A DNA stretch of 35,809 bases. It comes from Haliea sp. (GTDB taxonomy: Bacteria > Pseudomonadota > Gammaproteobacteria > Pseudomonadales > Halieaceae). The notes beneath the pieces were generated by a model that saw nothing but the letters and a program-made list of their open reading frames with translations, ran no database searches and was not told the DNA's origin. Made by a program: the position numbers and the translations under genes. The stretch covers positions 1 to 35,809 of the forward strand of contig PKDD01000177.1 of NCBI GenBank assembly GCA_002862465.1. Direction: 5' to 3'. This document shows, in pieces, positions 7,722-15,995 of the stretch. Numbering within the stretch: position 1 is the first letter of the stretch; each line of letters starts with the position of its first letter.

Positions 7722-8054
7722 ATGGTCAAGTTTGTGCGTCGCAGTTCGGTAGTCTTAAGAGTCATTTTAATTGTGTTTGCCGTCAACGCGTCCTCATCCT
7801 ATGGCAATTGTTTTTGGGGCGATGATCTGTCCCAAGCGCAGCCGCAGGCTGAGATGCCTTGCCACCAAACGGAAAATACCAGCGAGTCAGTAAATGAAAG
7901 CTGTTGTGTAGCCTGTGTTGGCTTGCAAGCAGCGTCGGATTGTACAATGCTGACACTGGATGCTGCCGTTGTAGTCATATTTTTTAGTTTTTCCGCACGT
8001 TCAAGCAATTCTCCAGAACCCCTCTACAGGCCTCCCATAGTTCATTTTTCTTAA
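7722..8054 (+). CDS. Small secreted Cys/His protein, CopL/DUF2946-like
   Basis: A 110-residue protein with an N-terminal signal or anchor (VVLRVILIVFAVNASSSYG). A short mature region carries MPCHQ and CCVACVGLQ, then a second hydrophobic stretch (DAAVVVIFFSFSA) and the tail PEPLYRPPIV. This pattern of a M-P-C-H motif, a C-C-x-x-C motif and a P-P-containing tail is what I associate with the DUF2946/CopL group of small periplasmic proteins near copper and other metal genes. The metal ligands suggest binding of a soft metal. It is the first gene of a four-gene plus-strand series and lies right behind a 14-bp palindrome. The family call is moderate; the metal is unknown. Confidence 0.6.
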   Translation: MVKFVRRSSVVLRVILIVFAVNASSSYGNCFWGDDLSQAQPQAEMPCHQTENTSESVNESCCVACVGLQAASDCTMLTLDAAVVVIFFSFSARSSNSPEPLYRPPIVHFS

Positions 8055-8107
8055 ATTGGTGCGTCCCCGCGGCGCGTTTATATTCAATTTTGAGAGGTGA
8101 CTCTGTG

Positions 8108-8437
8108 ATGAAAAATCTTACAGTATCAGTGTGTCTATCCATGCTGCTTGCAACAACCGCTAGTGCCCAGAACTATATCGTCAACGTGCACGGAATGGTC
8201 TGCGAACTTTGTTCTCTTGGCGTTGCCAAGAACATCCGTAAATTATCTTTTGTGGACGCTGCAGAATATGATGACGGCGTGAAGGTAGACATTCAAAACC
8301 AGATGGTCTTCGTTGCAGTCCGAGATGATGCGTCGCTTGATAGGCAAGCGCTGTTCGGCGCTATTGAAGACGGTGGCTACAGCCCTGTCGATATTTGGCG
8401 GGTGACAGATTCGGGAGAACGGTTGGAGTTGCAATAA
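8108..8437 (+). CDS. Periplasmic heavy-metal-associated (MerP-like) protein
   Basis: A 109-residue precursor: signal peptide MKNLTVSVCLSMLLATTASA, then a single ferredoxin-like HMA domain. The metal-binding loop reads GMVCELC, a variant of the GMxCxxC motif of MerP and CopZ proteins, followed by SLGVAKNIRKL and an EDGGYSP turn near the end. Such proteins capture a thiophilic metal ion and hand it to a membrane transporter. ATG 8108 is preferred because GAGAGGTGA lies 7 nt upstream. The stop TAA overlaps the next start (TAATG at 8435-8439). With the MerT-like gene downstream, a role in metal transfer at the inner membrane is a sound inference; the metal is not known. Confidence 0.82.
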   Translation: MKNLTVSVCLSMLLATTASAQNYIVNVHGMVCELCSLGVAKNIRKLSFVDAAEYDDGVKVDIQNQMVFVAVRDDASLDRQALFGAIEDGGYSPVDIWRVTDSGERLELQ

Positions 8438-9093
8438 TGGACAGGCTGCTCATCATGTTGCTCTTGGGGATATCCTGCAAAGCGGCTTTAGCGCATCAGC
8501 CTGTCGTTGATATGGCGCCTAGGTGGAATGGCGGCTATGGGTTCCAAACCCGCGTCGAACACGCCAATTCCGATACCATTACTTGGCTGGAGGGTGTCTA
8601 TACGTTTAAGCCTGCGGTCCGAATGACGCTGAAGATACCCTTTACCGATGATGGGCTCGGCAGTTCAATTTTCGCCATGCCTCTAAAGAGGTACAAAAAT
8701 GCTGCGCAGTACACCTCGAACTGGGGCTTGACGCCGTCGGTACGGGTGCCTACCGGCGGCGGCAGCGACTGGGATGGGGGCTTAAGTCTCAGTTATAGCG
8801 CCGAATCCGTTGACGTGTATCAGTTGTATGATCTGCATGTCCTAGGTGATAGGCGTGGGCTTGATATCAATGTAGGGACGGTACATTCGGATGGGCGGGG
8901 TTCTGCGTGGTTTACGCTTTGGGATATTACTGCTGTTGATTCTGACTCTGGGCAGCGCGTTCTGACGGGCCCAGTCTTAGTCTATTTCAAGCGTAATATC
9001 GCGGCTCGGTTGGAATATAAGCTGGCGGCTTATGACCGCGATGACGAGTGGAGCGGTAATTATTTGAGTTTTACCCTTGGCATCGTTTATTAG
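8437..9093 (+). CDS. Small outer-membrane beta-barrel protein of unknown function
   Basis: A 218-residue protein with a signal peptide (MDRLLIMLLLGISCKAALA) and alternating amphipathic strands through the whole mature part. It ends in LSFTLGIVY, an aromatic C-terminal residue typical of outer-membrane barrels. I do not recognise a specific family; a DUF-type transporter-like barrel is likely. Its ATG shares one base with the stop of the MerP-like gene, so translation is probably coupled. Sitting between MerP-like and MerT-like genes suggests it moves or senses the same metal across the outer membrane. That function is inferred from context only. Confidence 0.68.
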   Translation: MDRLLIMLLLGISCKAALAHQPVVDMAPRWNGGYGFQTRVEHANSDTITWLEGVYTFKPAVRMTLKIPFTDDGLGSSIFAMPLKRYKNAAQYTSNWGLTPSVRVPTGGGSDWDGGLSLSYSAESVDVYQLYDLHVLGDRRGLDINVGTVHSDGRGSAWFTLWDITAVDSDSGQRVLTGPVLVYFKRNIAARLEYKLAAYDRDDEWSGNYLSFTLGIVY

Positions 9094-9102
9094 GAGAGCG
9101 TT

Positions 9103-9468
9103 ATGCGAAAGCCTCGTTTCTGGAGTTGGCTCCTGTTGTTTACAACCTCAGGCACACTGCTGTGCTGCGCCATTCCGATCGCGCTAGTGTCACTGGGCCT
9201 GGGTGCAACTGTCGCGACTATGGTTAGCTCTGCCCCCTGGATTATCACCTTGAGCCAATATAAAAGCTCGATGTTCCTTCTATCCGGCGTGCTGGTTGGA
9301 CTGTCGGCTTGGTCTGTTTACCGACCGGGACGAAGCTGCCCGCTGGACCCGGAGTTAGCAGCCGCCTGCCAGCGTGCCGATGCTTGGAACCGAAGATTTA
9401 TCTGGATTGCCGGGAGCATGTGGGCTGCAGGGTTTCTAGCTGCTTACGGGTTGCCTCTACTGTCATGA
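9103..9468 (+). CDS. MerT-like inner-membrane metal transporter
   Basis: A 121-residue membrane protein with about three hydrophobic segments. The first contains a vicinal Cys pair in GTLLCCAIPIALVSLGLGA, the same place as the CC pair of MerT/MerC-type mercuric transport proteins. A cytoplasmic loop carries a second pair of cysteines (RSCPLDPELAAAC). A last helix (WIAGSMWAAGFLAAYGL) closes the protein. GGAGAG precedes the ATG and the gene is 9 bp after the barrel gene. In mercury systems the periplasmic MerP passes metal to MerT, and a MerP-like gene is two positions upstream. There is no merA reductase or merR here, so this is probably not a mercury resistance operon; import of a nutrient metal is possible. 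Confidence 0.75.
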   Translation: MRKPRFWSWLLLFTTSGTLLCCAIPIALVSLGLGATVATMVSSAPWIITLSQYKSSMFLLSGVLVGLSAWSVYRPGRSCPLDPELAAACQRADAWNRRFIWIAGSMWAAGFLAAYGLPLLS

Positions 9469-9877
9469 CTGTGATTCTTATTCAATCATACGCTGTCGCT
9501 ATGCATGAGGCTTACAGTCGTTGGCTGCCGTAACAAAAAATAGAGAGACCGCAGGTAATAGTTATCGGGTCTGGGCACAAAAAATAAAAACCAAAACTAC
9601 AAAAATTTACGCTTTTATCATTGTTGTCTGATTCCGCGAACGGGTAGTGTATTCCATACAGTCTTAGGGAGTGAAAGCATAAGGCTGCGAGCCAGGATGT
9701 TTTGATTTTAGCGACATATTCATTGCTGCAAAGATTGATAGATGCTCGCGAAGTTTGAAGACATAGGTGTGCACAAGCTCGAAGAGGCATGGCCACTCAG
9801 GACCTGGTTCAAGTTTCTTTCATCACGTTGAGAGGCTGCTACTGCAGCTATTTCGTAAAGGATGAGGAGGACGGAAG
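9469..9877. other. Non-coding stretch between the MerT-like gene and a small membrane protein
   Basis: About 410 bp without a convincing gene. It is A-rich around 9535-9610 and contains no clear terminator or recognised riboswitch. A 33-codon frame at 9789-9890 overlaps the next small gene and is not called. The strong ribosome binding site of the following gene sits at the right edge. A small RNA or long leader cannot be excluded. Confidence 0.4.
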
Positions 9878-10024
9878 ATGGTGTCTATAGTTGTTAATAT
9901 CGCGTTATTCTTTTTAGTGTTGTTTTTTCTGTTGCCCGGCATGATGATTTTTTCAATGCTGATGCGGGATCACGTTGACTCACACACCCTAAACGAGCGC
10001 GAGCAACTTAGAAATACTCGATAG
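9878..10024 (+). CDS. 48-residue single-span membrane protein
   Basis: A short open frame starting at ATG 9878 and ending at TAG 10022-10024. It is preceded by an unusually strong ribosome binding site (GGATGAGGAGGACGGAAG). The product has one hydrophobic helix (roughly residues 4-28: IVVNIALFFLVLFFLLPG, then MMIFSM) and a short charged tail (RDHVDSHTLNEREQLRNTR), giving an inner-membrane protein with a probable cytoplasmic C-terminus. I do not recognise a family. The good start site, sensible topology and codon pattern make it more credible than chance. It lies 410 bp after the MerT-like gene and may be independent. Confidence 0.55.
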   Translation: MVSIVVNIALFFLVLFFLLPGMMIFSMLMRDHVDSHTLNEREQLRNTR

Positions 10025-10244
10025 TGAGGCTGGAAGGCCAGGGAGGTCACTTAATTTCCTGACGCTCTTGCTTGCTGAGTAGTTAAATTTGCCGAAAAGC
10101 GTCTAGAAACGCAAGGCATTGTGCGCGTCCTGATCCGGAGTCACAATTGTGATGCCATTTTGGGGTTGGTATCTTCACCCCTAATAATTCAGCACATCCC
10201 GCCGTATTGGCGTTGTTAAGGCGATCGGTCGCTTGCCCGCGGCG

Positions 10245-12287
10245 CTACTGGTCGATATAGATCTGTTCCGACATGCCGCTAAACTTGCCGCCTGCGTTAC
10301 TATATCCCGAGTGTGTAAGCCTATATTCGCCTGCCGGAGCGTCGGCCGGTATCTCCCAGCTAATTTGGGCAATGTAAGCACCATCCTCTTTTCGCCAGCG
10401 TATGCGCGTGCTCCAGTCGCTATCATTGGCAATCGCCAGCCAGCCTTTTTCAGTATTCCGTTCTATTAACAGGAAGTTATTTCCCGCCGGGTAGTGTGCT
10501 GTAGGGTTGGTGGACCAGAAATCAGTGACTACTGTCTCGCCGCCCCGAAAATGTGTTTTTGCCAGTGGCAAGGTGTCGCCGTAGGCTGCACCCTCTGGAA
10601 GAAGCGCCGCAGAGCCTAATGGTAATGGCTGCCCTACCGACTTGTCGCGCCAGTCATCATAGCGCATGTCCGATGTGACCATAGTGCCCGACTGCATTGC
10701 GCTCGCCAGTTGACTGGCAATCTGCTGATAGGCGGCAAGGGACCAGCGCCCGTGTAGTGTGTGCGCGGCTTCATACTGCTGCAGTAGGTACTCCTGCGAT
10801 GTGGTAATATAGCCAGCATAGCCATTAGCGTAGCCTGCTAAAACGATGTACTGAGCCCAATCGCCCAAGTCTTGTATAACGGTGTCGCGCAGGCGTCGGC
10901 CAGCCATTGTGGTTACTTCTACCGGCAACGCCAGTATCACCAACTGACCGATTCGAGCAAGCGTAACCGAGTGCACCTGTGACTGCAGTGGTGGATTGCC
11001 GGTGCCAGTTTCGAACAAAATCGGCTTCGGTATCTGACAGTCTTTAACCGTTTCAGTCCATTTCGGCGCGCCGGTGACCAGTCGAATCAGTCCGTCTCGC
11101 CATAGACTTTGATCGGTCATGCCCTCCTTAAACAGGAAGTGTCCGCCACCATCTTCCGTTGAGCCGCCTGCGAACGAGTAACCATAGGCAGAAGGGCAGG
11201 TGTGTTGAAGGCCCATTCCGGTAAACGTGCCTTGTACCGCATAGTTGCTGAGGTCAACGTAGATACGTCGCGAATCGATAGGGCCCTCAAGCGGTTCTGT
11301 CGCTTCCGTAAATAGCTGTTGCGCTACCTGTAACTGTCGATCCCCCATAATGCGGGTCGTCTCCACATCAGTCGCGCCCGGGCCAGTATTGTCCAGATTA
11401 GTATTTGGTGATACGTCCCCCGGATCCGAATTAGCGAAGACCGCTACGAAATCGTCGGAAGATTGATAGGTTGTGCCGTATTGACGTTCCATTTGCAGTG
11501 ACGCATAGCCCTTGTGATCACCGGAGATGAGATGATTATAGAAATTCATGGCAGTAGGGTGCAGCGCATACCAGTTGAATACGCCTATTTCACCTGAATC
11601 ATCGACAAACTTGAGTAAAATCATCTCGGTATTGGTGTTTTCCTTATAGCGTGCACGCTCTTCCGCTGGGTTTTGCAGGTATGCGATGACCGAGCGATTG
11701 GCGCCGGCGTTTATTACTGCTCCACTGTTAATAAAAACAGTGCCCAGTTGCAGGTCTTCGTCAGCCTTTATAACGGAAGTAGTGATGCCTGCTACGATGG
11801 CTTCAAAATGTTCTGGATAGAGGCCTCCATCAAGTCCGCTTGCGCTGCGTGACTGCCAATAGCCACCAGGCCCTGAGTGGGTATGGGTCGCGGTGATAAT
11901 GACATTGTCTAAAGTGTAGCGTTCACCAAAGCGCTGTTGGAGACGGTCGACCACAGACAGCAGGATATGATGATCAATGCTGCCAAGATCCGCACTGACC
12001 AGTACCAGTCGGTTGCTCGGGTCGTCAGCCTGCACAATAATAAAGGCGCGAGAACGCTGACGGATATGAATGCCTTCGCCGGTCTGGTCAGGGTGCCCAA
12101 AACCCCATAGCATTACACCTAATGCGGGGCCTGTGACATCAGCCATACCGCGGCCAATAAGATAGGACTGCGAATTCTGCGCGCGGACAGACGCTACACA
12201 CAGCAGGAAACAAAAGCACACCAGAAATATTTGCTTGTTGGTCTTGCCGCAGGGTGCCATCACAGTCAAGCCGATTCTCCTAACCAT
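10245..12287 (-). CDS. Neutral/alkaline ceramidase, secreted
   Basis: About 680 residues with an N-terminal signal peptide (IFLVCFCFLLCVASVRA). Family signatures run in order: GRGMADVTGPALGVMLWGF near the start, the zinc-binding ATHTHSGPGGYW, YALHPTAMN (another zinc His), the nucleophile Ser in NSDPGDVSPN, LQHTCPSAYG, GYANGYAGYITT near the C-terminal third (zinc Tyr region) and a C-terminal immunoglobulin-like domain (about the last 150 residues). The enzyme hydrolyses ceramide to sphingosine and fatty acid outside the cell or in the periplasm. The start is uncertain: ATG at 12329, 12287 and 12260 are in frame; 12287 has a weak TTGAG upstream. Length fits the family. The upstream gap is shared with a divergent oxidoreductase gene. 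A eukaryote-derived lipid substrate is plausible. Confidence 0.92.
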   Translation of the reverse strand: MVRRIGLTVMAPCGKTNKQIFLVCFCFLLCVASVRAQNSQSYLIGRGMADVTGPALGVMLWGFGHPDQTGEGIHIRQRSRAFIIVQADDPSNRLVLVSADLGSIDHHILLSVVDRLQQRFGERYTLDNVIITATHTHSGPGGYWQSRSASGLDGGLYPEHFEAIVAGITTSVIKADEDLQLGTVFINSGAVINAGANRSVIAYLQNPAEERARYKENTNTEMILLKFVDDSGEIGVFNWYALHPTAMNFYNHLISGDHKGYASLQMERQYGTTYQSSDDFVAVFANSDPGDVSPNTNLDNTGPGATDVETTRIMGDRQLQVAQQLFTEATEPLEGPIDSRRIYVDLSNYAVQGTFTGMGLQHTCPSAYGYSFAGGSTEDGGGHFLFKEGMTDQSLWRDGLIRLVTGAPKWTETVKDCQIPKPILFETGTGNPPLQSQVHSVTLARIGQLVILALPVEVTTMAGRRLRDTVIQDLGDWAQYIVLAGYANGYAGYITTSQEYLLQQYEAAHTLHGRWSLAAYQQIASQLASAMQSGTMVTSDMRYDDWRDKSVGQPLPLGSAALLPEGAAYGDTLPLAKTHFRGGETVVTDFWSTNPTAHYPAGNNFLLIERNTEKGWLAIANDSDWSTRIRWRKEDGAYIAQISWEIPADAPAGEYRLTHSGYSNAGGKFSGMSEQIYIDQ

Positions 12288-12632
12288 CTCAAGTTTATTA
12301 TTAATAGCAAGGGCAGCGGCGTAACACAACCACGCTCTTGGTTAGACTGACTGAATTCGCTTCCGCAGCCCGACCGACCCTTTGTGCCGCCCACCTTAGG
12401 GCGAAGGGTGCCAAAAATTAAAACGTATCTGGGTCGGAACTTGAATAAATCTGCAGCGCAGGTAGCGACAATCGGTCCCATTTACCGTTCATATCTGAAA
12501 TGACAAACTTTCCCTGTGACGTTGAAGGGCGCTGGCTGACGTTATAGCTTGGCCCAGTCTGTCTTCGGTGGCATCATATTGACAGCAGAGCTTGTAGACT
12601 AAAGTACGGTAAGAGTGCCCGGCAATATCCTA

Positions 12633-13913
12633 ATGAATTACCCAGATTCACATTGTTCGTCTTATTATGCAGCGACAGCTAATGAAACCCTTGAGTATCC
12701 TTCTCTGAGCACTGATGTCCGTGCTGATGTCTGTGTTATTGGTGCTGGGTTTACTGGAGTTGCCACTGCGTTGACCCTGGCAGAGCGCGGTTACAATGTT
12801 ACGGTGCTGGAGCAAAACAAAGTTGGCTGGGGCGCCTCCGGACGCAGTGGAGGGCAAATGATAGGTGGAATGCCTAGCGATGCCAGCCTGAAAAAACGTT
12901 GGGGCGATAGGCACGCCGACACGTTATTCGAGTTGGGCTATCGCGGGCACGCTATTATTGCTCAGCGGGTGCAGCAGTATGGCATCGATTGTGACCTGAA
13001 GTACGGGTATATCGATGTAGCACTAAGGCCACGCCACTTGGAACAGCAGAAGCGCTGGCATGAGGAGTTGTGCGGTCGTGGTATGGAGGAGCATTTGCGC
13101 TTACTGGCGTCCGATGAGTTACCTGGCGTTCTGGGCACTGACAAGTACCTAGGCGGCTTAATCAATAATCGCAATGGCCATCTGCACCCCCTCAACCTGT
13201 GCCTGGGAGAGGCGCGCGCTGCTGCGGGTTTAGGGGTGTCGATTTACGAGGGCACGGAGGTTACTTGCATTGAGCACGGGGTCAGGCCAGTCGTCACGAC
13301 GCGGCAAGGAGTGGTGAGTGCAGATTTTGTCGTATTAGCCGGTAACGCTTATCACCACCTCGAACCTGATACACTTTCCGGCTTGGTGTTCCCATCAGGG
13401 ACTTATATTCTTGCGACTGAACCGCTGACCAAGGCTGAGGTGGCACAAATCAATCCTCTAGATATTGCAGTCTGTGACCAGAACCAAGTGCTAGATTATT
13501 TTCGGCTGTCTGCGGATCGTCGTCTGTTATTCGGTGGTGGGTGTAACTACTCCGGTCGAGAGCCCCGCAGCATCGAAAGCGCTATGTTACCGCGTATGCA
13601 GAGGATTTATCCGCAACTTGCTCATAAGCGGATTGATTATGCTTGGGGTGGAAAAGTGGGCGTTGTGGTGAATCGTACACCGCTATTAGGTCGCATCGGT
13701 GAAAATATATTTTACGCGCAGGGCTACAGTGGGCATGGCGTCAGCCTAAGCCATGCGTGTGCAGAGGTCATGGCGGATGCGGTGGCGGGGACCTTTGGAC
13801 GCATGGATATATTCTCTCAGGTGCCTCATCGCAGAATACCCTTCGGCCCCGCCGTCGGAGGCTATGCTGTGGCTCTGGGCATGCTATATCTGCGTCTCCT
13901 CGATTTACTTTAA
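12633..13913 (+). CDS. FAD-dependent amine oxidoreductase (PuuB/OrdL-like)
   Basis: About 426 residues of the D-amino-acid-oxidase-like fold. The N-terminal SYYAATAN segment is typical of gamma-glutamylputrescine oxidoreductases. It is followed by the dinucleotide-binding VIGAGFTGVATALTLAERG, the GWGASGRSGGQ flavin loop, NRNGHLHPLNLCLG in the substrate part and a C-terminal FYAQGYSGHGVSLSHACAEV loop. It oxidises a secondary amine with transfer of electrons to oxygen. Start: ATG 12633 (MNYPDSHCSSYY) is preferred over an in-frame GTG at 12615. A consensus -35 TTGACA is at 12579, but the matching -10 is poor. It is followed 44 bp later by purU, which suggests oxidation of an N-methyl amine yielding one-carbon units; that link is inference. 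Confidence 0.87.
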   Translation: MNYPDSHCSSYYAATANETLEYPSLSTDVRADVCVIGAGFTGVATALTLAERGYNVTVLEQNKVGWGASGRSGGQMIGGMPSDASLKKRWGDRHADTLFELGYRGHAIIAQRVQQYGIDCDLKYGYIDVALRPRHLEQQKRWHEELCGRGMEEHLRLLASDELPGVLGTDKYLGGLINNRNGHLHPLNLCLGEARAAAGLGVSIYEGTEVTCIEHGVRPVVTTRQGVVSADFVVLAGNAYHHLEPDTLSGLVFPSGTYILATEPLTKAEVAQINPLDIAVCDQNQVLDYFRLSADRRLLFGGGCNYSGREPRSIESAMLPRMQRIYPQLAHKRIDYAWGGKVGVVVNRTPLLGRIGENIFYAQGYSGHGVSLSHACAEVMADAVAGTFGRMDIFSQVPHRRIPFGPAVGGYAVALGMLYLRLLDLL

Positions 13914-13957
13914 ACTGAAATATGAAGCGGTACACGCGCCAGATAGGCTGATGCATT

Positions 13958-14830
13958 ATGAATGATACCAACCAAGACGGCAGTTATACCCTTATCGTCT
14001 CCTGTCCGGACGCAATTGGCATCGTAGCCGCGGTGTCTAGCTTCGTTGCCGAGCGTGAGGGTTCTCTTTTGGAGTCAAACCACCATACCGATATTGAGCA
14101 GGGTTGGTTCTACATGCGCAATGTTATTAATGCCGCCTCTTTGGCGGTTAGTCTTGAGGCGTTTCGTGCTGATTTTAAACATCTCGCTGAGACGTTTGGT
14201 ATGAAGTGGCGCGTCAGTAATAACAATGAATTACAACGTGTTGTGATCCTTGTGAGTCACGCTTCCCACTGCCTTGTCGACATCCTCAATCGTTGGGAAA
14301 GCGGTGAACTGCCCTGTCATATTTCTTGTGTTATCTCCAACCACGAGAGTTTGCGCAGTGTGGTGGAGTGGCACGGGATTCCTTTTCACCATGTGCCTGT
14401 GCCGCAGGTGGACAAGGCCCCAGCGTTTGCCAGCTTGGCGGAAATCATCACGCAATATCAGGCCGACACGGTAGTTCTAGCCCGCTACATGCAGATCCTC
14501 CCGCCTACGTTATGCCAGCAGTTCGCAGATCATCTGATTAACATTCACCATAGCTTTTTACCCTCCTTTGTTGGCGCTAACCCATATCAGAAAGCCTATG
14601 AGCGTGGCGTTAAACTGATTGGTGCTACCTGTCACTATGTGACGGAGGAGCTTGATGAGGGGCCGATTATTGAACAGGATGTGGTCAGAGTGAATCACAG
14701 CTGCGATAAGGATGATTTGGTGAGGCTGGGTCGCGACGCAGAGCAAGCCGTTCTGTCTCGGGGTTTGCGCTACCACCTCGAACACAGAGTGATTGTGCGT
14801 GGGAATAAGACAATCGTATTTTCCTCCTGA
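13958..14830 (+). CDS. purU: Formyltetrahydrofolate deformylase PurU
   Basis: A 290-residue cytoplasmic enzyme that hydrolyses 10-formyl-tetrahydrofolate to formate and tetrahydrofolate. The N-terminal ACT domain (about residues 10-85) starts with YTLIVSCPDAIGIVAAVSSF. The formyltransferase-fold catalytic domain contains VVLARYMQILP, NIHHSFLPSFVGANPY (catalytic Asn and His) and GATCHYVTEELDEGPIIEQD with the catalytic Asp. Length is normal for the family. PurU genes often sit beside methylamine-type demethylases, where they balance one-carbon folate pools. Here the neighbour is an FAD amine oxidase 44 bp upstream on the same strand, so co-transcription is likely. The gene converges with the DUF3014 gene. 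Confidence 0.93.
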   Translation: MNDTNQDGSYTLIVSCPDAIGIVAAVSSFVAEREGSLLESNHHTDIEQGWFYMRNVINAASLAVSLEAFRADFKHLAETFGMKWRVSNNNELQRVVILVSHASHCLVDILNRWESGELPCHISCVISNHESLRSVVEWHGIPFHHVPVPQVDKAPAFASLAEIITQYQADTVVLARYMQILPPTLCQQFADHLINIHHSFLPSFVGANPYQKAYERGVKLIGATCHYVTEELDEGPIIEQDVVRVNHSCDKDDLVRLGRDAEQAVLSRGLRYHLEHRVIVRGNKTIVFSS

Positions 14831-14850
14831 CGCTCGATAACGGCGTTAGC

Positions 14851-15744
14851 TTACTGCGTTAGCAAGCCTTCGCGCAGAGCGCGAGCTTGCTGCTTGATCC
14901 GGCTGATATTATCGGGCCCCATGCGCAGTAGTTGTTTCTGTATGGCGGGCAAGCCTTCTAACGCCGGATCAGCGAAGATATACACGACCGACTTTGGTTG
15001 CAGCGCAATCGGCTCTCTTATTTCCGGCGTTGCCAGTACCTGATCCAGCGTACGAATGATGGCATTATCAAAGTCTGCAGGGTCCAGCCCCAGATACTGG
15101 AAGGCTTGCTCATACATTGGGCGGAGAGCATGAAACGAGTTCACCAGCCTCCTGCTTTCGAGCGCTGTTAGGGTATTTGTGTACGTATCATAGCGCTGAT
15201 AGCTGGCAGGGCTCATATAAACCATATCGCCTTCCTGAACGACGCTAAAGGCTTGACTGGGCGGGTCTCCGGGTAACAATTTTTGCAGGATGAGCCCTCG
15301 TCCCAGTCCGTCGATGAATGCTGCACTTATATTTATCGGTTGCTCGCTGCTCATCAGTTTGTGCATCATTGAATCGACTCCTTTGTCAGCCAGTTCCTGA
15401 CGTAGCATGCTATCACCGGTCATGGCGGTGCCGGGTAAAGCGTCGATCAGTTCGAGTTGACTAACACCCGTTTCCGAGGCCAAGACTGTGCCGTCTGGGC
15501 CTGATAATAAAGCGGCAGAGTCGGGCTGGTCAGGAATGTCTGGAGTCGCAGGCAGGTCGAGCCGGGTCGCGGGGACGACAATGGACGGAACCGAGACAAC
15601 ACTTTCCCCCGATGTTTTCTCGTCGGACTGCAACCAGTAAAATACTAGCCCTGCGATGATAGCCAGCGCGAGGACTATCTCCAGTGCAGGGAGCCTGCTG
15701 CGCTTTGGCTCAAGGATCAAATGCTCATCAGGATTTGCTTTCAT
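14851..15744 (-). CDS. DUF3014 family membrane-anchored protein
   Basis: A 297-residue protein with a cytoplasmic N-terminus (EPKRSRLP) and one signal-anchor helix (ALEIVLALAIIAGLVFYWL, about residues 21-39). A Pro/Asp/Ser/Val-rich linker to about residue 80 leads to a helical periplasmic domain with QLELIDALPG, YDTYTNTLTALES, LRPMYEQAFQYLG and a PKSVVYIFADPALE segment. This matches DUF3014, a family of unknown role common in gammaproteobacteria. Its stop lies 20 bp from the purU stop on the opposite strand. No partner genes in the neighbourhood explain its function. Confidence 0.83.
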   Translation of the reverse strand: MKANPDEHLILEPKRSRLPALEIVLALAIIAGLVFYWLQSDEKTSGESVVSVPSIVVPATRLDLPATPDIPDQPDSAALLSGPDGTVLASETGVSQLELIDALPGTAMTGDSMLRQELADKGVDSMMHKLMSSEQPINISAAFIDGLGRGLILQKLLPGDPPSQAFSVVQEGDMVYMSPASYQRYDTYTNTLTALESRRLVNSFHALRPMYEQAFQYLGLDPADFDNAIIRTLDQVLATPEIREPIALQPKSVVYIFADPALEGLPAIQKQLLRMGPDNISRIKQQARALREGLLTQ

Positions 15745-15995
15745 GGGTTGTATTCCTCTAGCGGTGTTTTAGCTCGGCTATCTAGCACGAGGGAATCTCT
15801 CAGTTAAGACAGGATACGCTAGGTAAAGTTCACGGGCTAGCGGTTGGCTCCCCACGGGGCACTAAGCTGTGGATGCAAGACAAAGTTCAAACATTGCATA
15901 AGAGTTAAGGGGTGTATTTGTATGGTCTCTCTAGAGTCGCATTGGGCGATGCATGGTTCTATGATGCACGGACTAATTAGAATATAGGAGGAGTC

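Noticed and set aside
9512-9796. Minus-strand frame of 94 codons in the gap before the small membrane protein
   Set aside because: No ribosome binding site, no family-like motif and no partner genes; probably a chance open frame.
9789-9890. 33-codon frame before the small membrane protein
   Set aside because: It overlaps the start of the better supported gene in another frame, has no ribosome binding site and no recognisable features.
10141-10152. 12-bp palindrome TCACAATTGTGA
   Set aside because: It lies between the 3' ends of two convergent genes, with half-sites in the opposite order to CRP sites. No promoter is near, so an operator role has no support.
12579-12608. Consensus -35 TTGACA upstream of the FAD oxidase gene
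   Set aside because: No acceptable -10 hexamer lies at 16-18 bp, so no promoter is called; it is noted in the gene entry.
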